A program made the position numbers and the translations under genes. Source: CAZGTQ01 sp964528575 (GTDB taxonomy: Bacteria > Planctomycetota > UBA1135 > GCA-002686595). Taken from it: a stretch of 13,533 nucleotides of DNA. The stretch covers positions 1 to 13,533 of the forward strand of contig CAZGTQ010000214.1 of the NCBI GenBank assembly GCA_964528575.1. Direction: 5' to 3'. Shown in pieces: positions 1 through 6,769 of the stretch. Position 1 is the stretch's first letter. Each line of letters opens with the position of its first letter. A model generated the notes under the pieces. That model saw nothing but the letters and a program-made list of their open reading frames with translations, ran no database searches and was not told the origin of the DNA.

Positions 1-1
1 C

Positions 2-304
2 GACGTCGTCGCGACCGACGCGGCGAAGAACGAGCGGCAGCTCTCCGTCGACGTCGTCGCTCCGGTGCCCGTCGGCTCGATCACCGCGTTCAACGACCGC
101 TGGAACCTCGTCGTCGTCACGTGCGAGGCGGGCGTCGAGCCGCCGAAGAAGGGCGAGCGGCTCTACGTCGTGCGCAACGACGCGATCGTCGGTTACCTCG
201 AGGTGACGCTCGTCGGCGAGGGGGGGAAGGTGTCGTGCAGCCCGGTCCAGCCGGCGACTCTCGCCGACTTCAAGCGCCTCGGCCGCGTGCTGCGCGGGCG
301 CTGA
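2..304 (+). CDS. C-terminal part of an unidentified protein (5' end outside window)
   Basis: The frame is open from base 2 to the TGA at 302-304, so this is the last 100 residues of a longer protein. A GTG lies at 65, but the frame upstream of it still reads as normal protein (a charged stretch then SVDVVAPVP), so I treat the gene as entering from the left edge. The visible part is beta-rich. A segment reading ITAFNDRWNLVVV is followed by GVEPPKKGERLYVVRND and IVGYLEVTLV. This resembles the small beta-barrel modules at the end of many planctomycetal coiled-coil or cell-surface proteins, where a 'what you see is ... not harmful ... kkGd.f.VyR...' pattern recurs. That likeness is from memory only. 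The tail ends in a basic segment (FKRLGRVLRGR). It converges on the lipoprotein gene at 311 with a 6-base gap. Function unknown. Confidence 0.7.
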   Translation, partial: DVVATDAAKNERQLSVDVVAPVPVGSITAFNDRWNLVVVTCEAGVEPPKKGERLYVVRNDAIVGYLEVTLVGEGGKVSCSPVQPATLADFKRLGRVLRGR

Positions 305-313
305 GCGCGCTCA
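302..313. repeat. 12-bp perfect palindrome holding both stop codons of a convergent gene pair
   Basis: TGAGCGCGCTCA is its own reverse complement. Its left TGA is the stop of the + strand gene and its right end read on the - strand is the TGA stop of the lipoprotein gene. The symmetry exists because two TGA stops face each other across a GC palindrome of 6 bases. It might form a short stem in either transcript, but at 12 bp with no loop it is not a convincing terminator. Confidence 0.6.
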
Positions 314-859
314 CTGCGTCTCGTCTTCGCTCGGCTCCGGCCCCGACCGCGGGTTGCGCGCGAGCGCGTCGCGCTTCAGCACCTCGAGCCCGTCGATGCA
401 CGTCTGCACGTCCTCCATCTCGTCGAGCCAGAAGCAGTCGTCGATCGGATCCGCCGCCGTCCCGGGATTGGGGCCGTAGAGCGAGACCATCACGGCGTCG
501 ACGAGCATGACCTCGTACGCGCGCGGCGACAGGTCGCGGTAGTCGTAGCGGAACGTGCGCCGCTGCTCGTCCTTGAAGAACGCGAAGCCGCGGTAGACGT
601 CGGCGGTGTACGAGAAGCCGTCCTCGCCGACGTCGATCTCCTCGAGCGGATTGGAGAACTCCGCCCCCGAGCCGCGCCGCGTCCAGCCGCGCGAGAGCAC
701 GTCCGCGAGCGCGCCGCGCGCCTGCTCGGGCGAGATCGCCTCGACCAGCGCCCTGTCCGGCTGGTACTCGACCGAGGTCGACCTCACGTTCGTGTACGCC
801 TGGCAGCCCGTGCTCACGAGCAGCCCGAGCATCGCCCCCATCACAATCGACGCGCGCAT
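311..859 (-). CDS. Putative lipoprotein, function unknown
   Basis: A 182-residue protein with a short basic start (MRAS), a hydrophobic stretch and the lipobox-like sequence LVSTGC with Cys at residue 19, so the mature protein is probably lipid-anchored. The -3 residue is Ser, which is weaker than the usual Leu. The mature part is acidic and aromatic-rich. It contains a segment predicted as beta (GFSYTADVYRGFAFF, RTFRYDYRDL) and two later Cys residues (in DDCFWLDE and VQTCIDG) that could form a disulfide. I do not recognise the family. The start at 859 is supported by a GGAGG ribosome binding site five bases upstream. The gene is divergent from the PLD-family gene at 923 with 63 bases between, so the two may share a control region. 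It converges on the gene ending at 304. Confidence 0.8.
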   Translation of the reverse strand: MRASIVMGAMLGLLVSTGCQAYTNVRSTSVEYQPDRALVEAISPEQARGALADVLSRGWTRRGSGAEFSNPLEEIDVGEDGFSYTADVYRGFAFFKDEQRRTFRYDYRDLSPRAYEVMLVDAVMVSLYGPNPGTAADPIDDCFWLDEMEDVQTCIDGLEVLKRDALARNPRSGPEPSEDETQ

Positions 860-864
860 CTGGT

Positions 865-869
865 CCTCC
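865..869 (-). promoter_or_regulatory. Ribosome binding site of the lipoprotein gene
   Basis: Read on the - strand the sequence is GGAGG, five bases before the ATG at 859. It fixes this start. The divergent gene on the other side (923) has no comparable Shine-Dalgarno. Confidence 0.7.
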
Positions 870-922
870 GTCCGAATCGGCCGGGCAGTCTAGCCGCACC
901 AGCGGCGCGCTACCATGCGCCG

Positions 923-2125
923 ATGAGCACGCTCGCCCGCCTCGCCCTCCTCGCGTCCCTCCCCTGGGCCGCGCCGGCCGCCCAGGAGCTCACGTTCGTC
1001 GAGACCGCCCCCGTCGAGACGACGCTCGACCATGCCGCGCTGCCCGAGACGCACGAGGTGTGGCTCGCCATGATCGGCGGCGCCGAGCGGACGATCGACC
1101 TCGCGCACTTCTACGCGTCCAACCGCGCAGGCAGCCGGCTCGAGAGCGTCGTGCGCGCGCTCGAGGAGGCGGCGGAGCGCGGCGTCGCCGTGCGCTTCCT
1201 CACCGACGCGGGGTTCGCGCGCACGTATCCCGAGACGCTCGATCGGCTCGACGCGCGCGAGCGCATCGAGGTGCGCCGCTACGACCTGCGCGGGATGACG
1301 GGCGGCGCGATGCACGCGAAGTATTTCGTCGTCGACGGGCGCGAGGCGTTCGTCGGCAGCGCGAACTTCGACTGGCGCTCGCTCGAGCACGTCCAGGAGC
1401 TCGGCGCGCGCGTCCAGCTCGCGCCGGTCGCGACGGCGCTCGCGGACGTGTTCGCGCTCGACTGGCACCTCGCAGGCGGCGGCGAGCGCGGCGAAGCACC
1501 CGCGCCGCGCGTGGGCGCCGACGCGTTCCCCGTGCACGTCGAGATGGACGGCGGCGAGGTCGCGGTCACGCCGGTCTTCAGCCCGCGCGGCCTGCTCCCC
1601 GACGAGCGGCTGTGGGACCTGCCGCGCATCGTCGAGTGGATCGACGGCGCGGACACGAGCGTCGCGCTCCAGCTCATGACCTATCGCACGGTCGGTCGCG
1701 ACGGACACTTCTTCGACACGCTCGAGAACGCGCTACGGCGGGCCGCCGCCCGCGGAGTGGGCGTACGCATTCTCGCCGCCGACTGGTGCAAGCGCGCCGG
1801 CACGATCGAGGGCCTGCAGAGCCTCGAGTGCCTGCCGAACGTCGAGGTGCGGCTCACGACGCTCCCGCAGGCGTCGGAAGGCTTCATCCCGTTCGCGCGC
1901 GTGACGCACGCGAAGACGCTCGTCGTCGACGGCCGCCGCGCGTGGATCGGCACGAGCAACTGGGAGCACGGCTACTTCCACGACGGCCGCAACGTCGGGC
2001 TCCTGCTCGACGGCGTGGCGGCCGCGGGCACGCTCCAGCGCTTCTTCGACGACGGCTGGACGAGCGACTACGCGGCGCCGGTCGACCCGGGCGCCGCGTA
2101 CGAGCCGCCGCGCATCGGCGAGTGA
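923..2125 (+). CDS. Secreted phospholipase D superfamily protein, PLD3/PLD4-like
   Basis: A 400-residue protein with a signal peptide (residues 1-20, probable cleavage after APAA). It has two complete HKD catalytic motifs. The first has H131, K133, D138 followed by GSANFDWRS (145-153). The second has H329, K331, D336 followed by GTSNWEHGYF (343-352). Each domain supplies one His-Lys pair to a shared active site that makes a covalent phospho-His intermediate. The sequence around the motifs (GSANFDWRSLEHVQELG after the first; IPFARVTHAK leading into the second; QLMTYRTVG opening the second domain) follows the PLD3/PLD4 and poxvirus K4/F13 branch, not cardiolipin synthase. That assignment is from memory of the family. 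Known members of that branch are nucleases or lipid phosphodiesterases, so the substrate may be extracellular DNA/RNA or phospholipid. It has no visible Shine-Dalgarno. An ATG-CGC-CGA-TGA mini-frame overlaps the start. Confidence 0.88.
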   Translation: MSTLARLALLASLPWAAPAAQELTFVETAPVETTLDHAALPETHEVWLAMIGGAERTIDLAHFYASNRAGSRLESVVRALEEAAERGVAVRFLTDAGFARTYPETLDRLDARERIEVRRYDLRGMTGGAMHAKYFVVDGREAFVGSANFDWRSLEHVQELGARVQLAPVATALADVFALDWHLAGGGERGEAPAPRVGADAFPVHVEMDGGEVAVTPVFSPRGLLPDERLWDLPRIVEWIDGADTSVALQLMTYRTVGRDGHFFDTLENALRRAAARGVGVRILAADWCKRAGTIEGLQSLECLPNVEVRLTTLPQASEGFIPFARVTHAKTLVVDGRRAWIGTSNWEHGYFHDGRNVGLLLDGVAAAGTLQRFFDDGWTSDYAAPVDPGAAYEPPRIGE

Positions 2126-2129
2126 GAGC

Positions 2130-2139
2130 CGAGCGCTCG
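2130..2139. repeat. 10-bp palindrome between convergent genes
   Basis: CGAGCGCTCG sits in the 21-base gap between the stop of the PLD-family gene (2125) and the stop of the - strand secreted protein (2147). It is the only symmetric element there. It is too short for a confident terminator call and has no U-run on either side. Confidence 0.35.
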
Positions 2140-2146
2140 CGTCGAT

Positions 2147-3298
2147 TCAGAACAAGAGGATCGACTCGGGCTGCGAGCCGCCGAAGACGGTCTGCGCGGG
2201 ATCGAGTCCGACGGCCGCGAGGCGGAACGGGATCCCGGCGACGCCCGGGATGTTCGGGTGCGCGAGCGTGATGCCGGTCACTTCGGCGTCGAAGAAGAAC
2301 GCGCCGGGTCCGTAGAGGTTGTTCGCGAAGCCGACGTGGTTGCCGAACAGGCCGAACAGCGCGCTCGTCAGGCTCTGCACGACGAAGCCGTCGCTCGCGA
2401 CGACGGGCACGAGCGTACCGTCGGGCAGCGGCGTCGAGCCGGGCGCGAGGCCGAGCAGCACGACGTACGCCGCGGGGCCGCTCGTCGGGAAGTTCTGCAG
2501 CGCGAGCGCGATCGACAGCGAGCCGCCGGGCTGCAGCTCGCGGCCGTCCGGCAAGAACAGCTCGACGCGCGAGCCCACCTGGCGGATGCCGGAGCGCACC
2601 GTCGTGAAGCCCGCGACCGGATCGGCGAACGACGCTTCGAGCTCGTAGGGGCCGGGCGTGAGACCCGCCACCGGCAGCGTCACCGCCGCGACCTTGCTCG
2701 GCTGCACGGTGATGCCGGCGAGGCTGAGCGTCGCGATCGGCGAGCCCGGACCCGGAACGCGCACGGAGATCGAGTCGCCGACGACGAACGTGTGCGGCGT
2801 GGTGCCGATGTTCGACAGCCACCACTGCGAGTTGCCGGGGTTCGCGAAATTCGTCTCGCGCGCCGTCTGCGGGAAGCGCACGCCGGCGGGGAAGAACGAG
2901 ACCTCGGGCACCGACGGCGCGACCGAGCCCACGTCGAGCCGCGCGACCGCTCCGGTCGCGTACGGGATCACGACGAGGTACGTCCCCGGTTGGTTCGGAG
3001 CGGTGAACGGGAATGGCGCCGACCCGCCCGGCGGCAGACCCGTGAGGATGTCGCAGAACTGGCCGGGCAGCACGATCGGCGAGACGGTCTCGCCGCTCGG
3101 CCGCAGGAAGCGCAGCTCGCACCCGGCCGGCACGATGAAGCCGTTGCCCGTGTCGTCGGAGATCGTCGCGTTCACCGTCGTGCCCGGCGCGTAGGGCCCC
3201 GACGGGATCGTGAGCTGTTGCGCGCCCGCGGGGACTGCGAGGCCTGCGGCCAGGATCGCGCTAGCGAGCGCGGCCCGGCGTTTCGAGAGGTACTGCAT
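2147..3298 (-). CDS. Secreted beta-sandwich protein of unknown function
   Basis: A 383-residue protein starting at MQYLSKRRAA, which gives a textbook signal peptide (basic start, hydrophobic core, AGA-QQ cleavage near residue 26). The longer frame upstream would add 34 Arg-rich residues and spoil it. Residues about 30-125 look like an Ig-like beta domain (YAPGTTVNATISDDTG start, Cys60 and Cys82 available for a disulfide, ending in an APNQPGTYLVV strand). A second similar domain spans roughly 130-260. The last part (SIALALQNFPTSGPAAYVVLLG, later IPGVAGIPFRLAAVGLDPA, ending ESILLF) resembles the C-terminal domain of the secreted protein at 4246-4974, so the two probably belong to one surface-protein family. 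No Shine-Dalgarno is visible. A hairpin at 3403-3419 separates it from the upstream gene, so it probably has its own promoter. Function unknown. Confidence 0.8.
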   Translation of the reverse strand: MQYLSKRRAALASAILAAGLAVPAGAQQLTIPSGPYAPGTTVNATISDDTGNGFIVPAGCELRFLRPSGETVSPIVLPGQFCDILTGLPPGGSAPFPFTAPNQPGTYLVVIPYATGAVARLDVGSVAPSVPEVSFFPAGVRFPQTARETNFANPGNSQWWLSNIGTTPHTFVVGDSISVRVPGPGSPIATLSLAGITVQPSKVAAVTLPVAGLTPGPYELEASFADPVAGFTTVRSGIRQVGSRVELFLPDGRELQPGGSLSIALALQNFPTSGPAAYVVLLGLAPGSTPLPDGTLVPVVASDGFVVQSLTSALFGLFGNHVGFANNLYGPGAFFFDAEVTGITLAHPNIPGVAGIPFRLAAVGLDPAQTVFGGSQPESILLF

Positions 3299-3402
3299 GG
3301 ATTCGTTGCGTCGGGGGGATCTGGGGGCCTGAGCAGCCTCTAGTGCGCTCGCCGCACGCGGTTGTTCCGCTCGCGTGCCGCGGCTCCACCGTAAGCACAA
3401 AC

Positions 3403-3419
3403 CGAACGCGCGGCGTTCG
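3403..3419 (-). terminator. Candidate intrinsic terminator of the gene ending at 3449
   Basis: CGAACGC, loop GCG, GCGTTCG form a perfect 7-bp stem. On the - strand it lies about 30 bases after the TAG of the gene at 3449-4153 and is followed by a modest T-containing stretch (GGTTTGTGCTTA). The weak U-tract keeps confidence moderate. On the + strand the stem is followed by TTT, so it could act in either direction. Confidence 0.4.
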
Positions 3420-3448
3420 TTTCCCGTGCGAGGCGGGTAAGCGGCGGG

Positions 3449-4153
3449 CTATCGGCCCAGGTGCGCCCTGAGCGCGCCGAACAGCCCGCAGTTGGACTCC
3501 CAGTAGGAGTCCCAGGCAGCGTGCCGCCGGAGCGTGGCCGCCACCTCCCCTTCGAGCTGGGCGCGCCCCAACGAGCCGCTCAGCAGGATCCGCGCGCGGT
3601 CGCCCAACGCGTCGGCTCGTGCTTCGATCTCCGCGACCAACGCGCTCTCGAACGGGGCGAGCTTCGACAGGACGCGCCCCCGCTCGAAGCGCCATCCGCG
3701 GCCGGCGCCCGGCGGGCGGACGACGTCGATCGAGATCGCCTCCGCGCTGGCGCCGAGCACGATCCACGGGCGCGGCTCGTCGAGCGAGAGCGTCGCGCAG
3801 CACGTCGCGATCCGCAGGTCGTCCGCGCCCTCGTCGGGCTCGAGCTCGAGCAGCGACGGCAAGTTGTCGCGGAAGCGCCAGACGCGCGCGCCGCTCTCGC
3901 GCTCGAGGGCACTCTGCACCGCGTCCGTCGCGTCGCGTTCGTCGCCGCACAGGGCGACGTCGACGACGTCCGCGAGAGCGCGGTGCCGGCGGATCGCGTC
4001 GAGCACCCAGCGCCCGGAACGCTCCGCATGTGGAACGGGAACGAACTCGCAGCAGACGACGAGGTCCCCGGGCCCGCTCTCGAAGTAGCCGGCCGCGACG
4101 GTGCCGCGCGTCACCGTCGCCAGGATCGCCGTGACGACGCCTTTCTCACTCAC
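3449..4153 (-). CDS. Hypothetical cytosolic protein, possibly a degenerate type III pantothenate kinase-like (ASKHA-fold) protein
   Basis: A 234-residue protein without signal peptide or membrane segment. I chose the GTG at 4153 because a GGAG lies eight bases upstream (4162-4165). An in-frame GTG at 4216 would add 21 Arg/Pro-rich residues. The order of several segments recalls type III pantothenate kinase (CoaX). EGADDLRIATCCAT (108-121) sits where CoaX has GADR...AA. IVLGASAEAISIDVV (131-145) sits where CoaX has the VVDxGTAxTxDxV phosphate loop. RILLSGSLGRA (188-198) sits where CoaX has a TGG strand. The expected catalytic Asp and Gly-Thr of that loop are replaced by Leu-Gly-Ala-Ser, and no N-terminal DxGNT motif is visible. 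If the likeness is real, the protein has probably lost kinase activity. It could equally be an unrelated family. It is flanked by secreted-protein genes, which gives no functional hint. Confidence 0.65.
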   Translation of the reverse strand: MSEKGVVTAILATVTRGTVAAGYFESGPGDLVVCCEFVPVPHAERSGRWVLDAIRRHRALADVVDVALCGDERDATDAVQSALERESGARVWRFRDNLPSLLELEPDEGADDLRIATCCATLSLDEPRPWIVLGASAEAISIDVVRPPGAGRGWRFERGRVLSKLAPFESALVAEIEARADALGDRARILLSGSLGRAQLEGEVAATLRRHAAWDSYWESNCGLFGALRAHLGR

Positions 4154-4161
4154 GCGAGGCG

Positions 4162-4165
4162 CTCC
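4162..4165 (-). promoter_or_regulatory. Ribosome binding site deciding a GTG start
   Basis: Read on the - strand this is GGAG, eight bases before the GTG at 4153. It favours that start over the GTG at 4216, which has no purine-rich sequence in front. Confidence 0.5.
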
Positions 4166-4245
4166 GGTCGGTGGCGAACGAGCGCGTCGAAGTTCCGGCG
4201 CTGCGCCATGCGGCACCGACTGTAGCGCAGCGCGGCTAGCCCGGA

Positions 4246-4974
4246 CTAGAAGAGCGTCAGCTCGAGCGGCGCCGAGATGCGGCGGATGGCGCACGGCTGG
4301 CTCGGGTCGAGCACGACGAACGCGAGCACGAGGCGCGCGCCGGCGAGCTCGGGGATCGGCGGGAGGACGAGCGCGGGCGCGGTGCTGCGGCCGGCGGCGT
4401 CGAGCAGGCCGAGCGAGTGCGCGAGGAACGTGTGGGGCGAGAGCGAGAGCTCGAACACCGGCCCCGGGTCGAGCGGCAGGACGCCCGCGCACGTCGGGAT
4501 GCCGACGGCGCTCGAGCTCGACGCGGCGAGCAAGTACGGATGGCCCGGATCGAGCGGCGAGGCGAGCGCGAGCGGCCGGACGGTGCCGAGCTTCGGCGCG
4601 CCGAGCGGCGCGATCGCCGCGTCCGAGCCGCCGACGAGCACCGCGGGGCCGCGCGCGTCGCCGAGCGCGTAGAGCCCCGGCAACACCGAACGGCCCGCGT
4701 CGTCGACCTGCGGCCACGTGTGCACGTACGTATCGCCGGGGAGCAACTCGACGACCGGCTCGCACGGCGGCGCCCAGACGAGCTCGCCCAAGACGTCGTA
4801 CACCGCGAACGCGCACGGGTCGTAGTACACCGAGCCATCGCGGTCGTTCGAGACCACGAGGTGCACCGGCGCGTCGAGCGGCGCGAGCTCCGGGCCGTGC
4901 ACGACGCTGAGTTGCGCGCGCGCGACGTCCGCGCCCAAGAGCGCGGCACAGAGGACGAGGAACCGGCGGACCAT
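4246..4974 (-). CDS. Secreted protein with a BsuPI-like N-terminal domain and a planctomycetal C-terminal beta domain
   Basis: A 242-residue protein with a signal peptide (MVRRFLVLCAALLG, probable cleavage after ARA at residue 20). Residues about 22-105 have the look of the BsuPI/intracellular proteinase-inhibitor fold. A CAFAVYDVLGELVWAPPC stretch (54-71, two Cys) is followed by VELLPGDTYVHTWPQVDDAG and then VLPGLYAL, which matches the family pattern of 'G..vW', 'l.pGe....W...d..G' and 'pG.Y.l'. This is recognition from memory. The C-terminal third (LGLLDAAGRS, IPELAGARLVLAFVVLDPSQ, ending in ELTLF) resembles the end of the secreted protein at 2147-3298. The start codon touches a strong hairpin (4975-5006). 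It is 57 bases downstream of the 5032-5487 gene on the same strand. Role unknown; probably cell surface or periplasm. Confidence 0.8.
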   Translation of the reverse strand: MVRRFLVLCAALLGADVARAQLSVVHGPELAPLDAPVHLVVSNDRDGSVYYDPCAFAVYDVLGELVWAPPCEPVVELLPGDTYVHTWPQVDDAGRSVLPGLYALGDARGPAVLVGGSDAAIAPLGAPKLGTVRPLALASPLDPGHPYLLAASSSSAVGIPTCAGVLPLDPGPVFELSLSPHTFLAHSLGLLDAAGRSTAPALVLPPIPELAGARLVLAFVVLDPSQPCAIRRISAPLELTLF

Positions 4975-5006
4975 GCGCGCGGCTTCGGACTCGCGAAGCC
5001 GCGCGC
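4975..5006 (-). promoter_or_regulatory. Strong hairpin abutting a start codon (translational control element or terminator)
   Basis: GCGCGCGGCTTCG (4975-4987) and CGAAGCCGCGCGC (4994-5006) form a perfect 13-bp stem with a 6-base loop. On the - strand the stem lies 25 bases after the stop of the 5032-5487 gene and ends directly against the ATG at 4974. No U-run follows, so it is a poor intrinsic terminator. A GGAAGA (5007-5012) sits just upstream of the stem; folding would bring it next to the ATG. Either role is inference. Confidence 0.5.
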
Positions 5007-5031
5007 TCTTCCCGCTCGGTCGCGAATTTCG

Positions 5032-5487
5032 TCAGCGCTGCGCCGGGCCGAACGGCATCGGCTCGAGGACGGGCGTCGCGACGACCGTCAGCGGCTTGTC
5101 CTCGACGCGGCCGTCGGCGTAGGTCACGCGGACGGTCCCGTGGCGGACGATGCGGTGCTCGTGGAGCAGCGTGGGTCCGGGGCGGTCCGCCGGACGCGCG
5201 GCGGCCGGCGGGAGCGCCGGGGCGACCGTCGCGGGCGGCGGAGCGAGCTCGCGCTCCTGCGCGGCGGCCGCCGCGAGCTGCACGGTCGCGGTCGGAGCGG
5301 CGAGCGCCGGCTCGATCGGCGCGGCCACCGCGCGCGGGGCGGCCGCGTGCAGCGGCGCGGCCGGCGCCGGGCTACCACGCTCGGCCAGCCGCGGCGCGAG
5401 GACCGCGGGCACGACGAGGACGAGGAGCGCGCCGGCCAGGGCGAAACGCCGCTCGGCGCGCGTCATCGGTTCGGGGGTCGCGCTCAT
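5032..5487 (-). CDS. Single-pass membrane protein with Ala/Pro-rich linker
   Basis: A 151-residue protein. Residues 1-15 are charged (two Arg-containing segments), 16-33 form one hydrophobic helix (FALAGALLVLVVPAVLA), and 34-103 are Ala/Pro-rich low-complexity sequence typical of an extended periplasmic linker. The last 45 residues form a small basic domain with alternating hydrophobics (HRIVRHGTVRVTYADGRVEDKPLTVV). Expected topology is N-in, C-out. The ATG at 5487 follows the TAG of the gene at 5490-6761 by two bases (TAGCGATG), so the two are certainly co-transcribed and probably translationally coupled. I do not recognise the family. An assembly or anchoring role for its secreted partner is possible but unproven. 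Confidence 0.72.
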   Translation of the reverse strand: MSATPEPMTRAERRFALAGALLVLVVPAVLAPRLAERGSPAPAAPLHAAAPRAVAAPIEPALAAPTATVQLAAAAAQERELAPPPATVAPALPPAAARPADRPGPTLLHEHRIVRHGTVRVTYADGRVEDKPLTVVATPVLEPMPFGPAQR

Positions 5488-5489
5488 CG

Positions 5490-6761
5490 CTAGCGGAAGG
5501 TCGTGCGCACGACGTTGGTCGACGTGCCGGTGAACTGCAGGAAGTCGTAGTCGATGCACTGCGAGAAGACCGACACGCCGGCGAGGTTCGGCGGGACCGC
5601 GACGAGGTCGCTCTGGTAGACGCCGTTGTCGTAGGGATCGCCGCCGTTGCTCTGCAGCGTGATGAACTTCGGCACGTAGAACGACGGCGACTGTGCGAAG
5701 AGCGGGTCGACGCCGAGCATGATGTTCGCGCCGAGGATCGGAAAGCCCGGCGCCGCGAGACGCGACAGGCTGGACGCGCACACGCACACGTTGCCGATGC
5801 CCTGGAGCGAGTACGCGAACAGGCCGAAGCTCAGGTTGCCCGCGGCCGCCGGCGGGTCGAGCGCGGCGAGCCCGATGCGCGGACCGGCGCCGTCGGCGCG
5901 ATCGATCATCGGGTTGAGCGTCGGCTCGAAGAACTCGAGCGAGTGGAACGCCGCGTCCGTGAGCGCGTCGGGAATCGGTCCGCTCGGCAGGCCTCCGCCG
6001 GCGTTGCCGATCTGGAAACCGCCGCGGTGGCTCGTGCCGAGCCCGAGGAAGTCGACGAGGTTCTCGTCGGTGCTGCGCGAGTACGCGAACGAGTAGTCGC
6101 CGAGCCCGCACGTGCCGGGCGGCCCGTTGAACACGCTCTGCCCCGGCGGCGGGAACGCGGACACGGTGTAGTCGCGCGTGCCGTCGGCCGGGATGACGAT
6201 CCCGTCGCCGTTCCCCGTGCCGATGAAGAACTGCAGGTTGTAGCCGAGCAACTGGCCGGGCGCGGGCGGACACGGCGAGCCGCCGCACCCGAACGGATCG
6301 CCGGGCAACGAGCACGGGCTCGGCAGGCCGCTGTTGCCGAAGAACAGCCGGATCGCGGCGGGATCGTTGAAGTCCGGCTCGATCGTGCCTGGGTTCACCA
6401 CCGACGCCTGCCCGCGCGCGAGGATCACGTCCCAGTAGTCCGGCGGCGTGGTCCAGTCGGAGTCGGCGATGAAGAAGCTCACCCCCGTGATCTCCATCGT
6501 CCCGCTCGGATGGTCGAGCACGTCGCGCGGAAACACCTTCCAGTAGTGGTCGCCCGACGCGTCGACCGGCCCGGCCCCGTACGAGGGGCTCACGCTCGGG
6601 TCCGACAGGAAGAAGTACTGCTCCGCGCCGTTGTTGAGCGGGACGTCGTTCTGGTTGAGCGGGTTGTTGCCCTGCCCGGCCGTCGGCGCGGCCAGAGCAG
6701 CGAGCAGCGCCGCGCCCCCGGCCGCGCGGAGGCCGCCGCGGATTCTGTTGTTGTATGTCAC
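5490..6761 (-). CDS. Large secreted protein of unknown function, first gene of a two-gene operon
   Basis: A 423-residue protein from the GTG at 6761. A GGAG (6770-6773) lies eight bases upstream of it, and the resulting N-terminus (RIRGGLRAAGG then hydrophobic, cleavage near APTA-GQ) is a good signal peptide. An upstream GTG at 6806 would add 15 residues without a better ribosome site. The mature protein is rich in Gly, Pro, Asn, Asp and aromatics. It has a Cys cluster (SPCSLPGDPFGCGGSPC), a CVCASSL motif and a late single Cys in SQCIDYDFLQF, so disulfides are likely. It ends GTSTNVVRTTFR, resembling the ends of other planctomycetal secreted proteins. No catalytic motif is evident. It is divergent from the lipoprotein gene at 6829. 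Confidence 0.78.
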   Translation of the reverse strand: MTYNNRIRGGLRAAGGAALLAALAAPTAGQGNNPLNQNDVPLNNGAEQYFFLSDPSVSPSYGAGPVDASGDHYWKVFPRDVLDHPSGTMEITGVSFFIADSDWTTPPDYWDVILARGQASVVNPGTIEPDFNDPAAIRLFFGNSGLPSPCSLPGDPFGCGGSPCPPAPGQLLGYNLQFFIGTGNGDGIVIPADGTRDYTVSAFPPPGQSVFNGPPGTCGLGDYSFAYSRSTDENLVDFLGLGTSHRGGFQIGNAGGGLPSGPIPDALTDAAFHSLEFFEPTLNPMIDRADGAGPRIGLAALDPPAAAGNLSFGLFAYSLQGIGNVCVCASSLSRLAAPGFPILGANIMLGVDPLFAQSPSFYVPKFITLQSNGGDPYDNGVYQSDLVAVPPNLAGVSVFSQCIDYDFLQFTGTSTNVVRTTFR

Positions 6762-6769
6762 GGGTGAGA

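Noticed and set aside
2258..3343. + strand open frame opposite the secreted protein at 2147-3298
   Set aside because: Arg/Glu-rich composition with no motif; the - strand frame has a clean signal peptide and beta domains.
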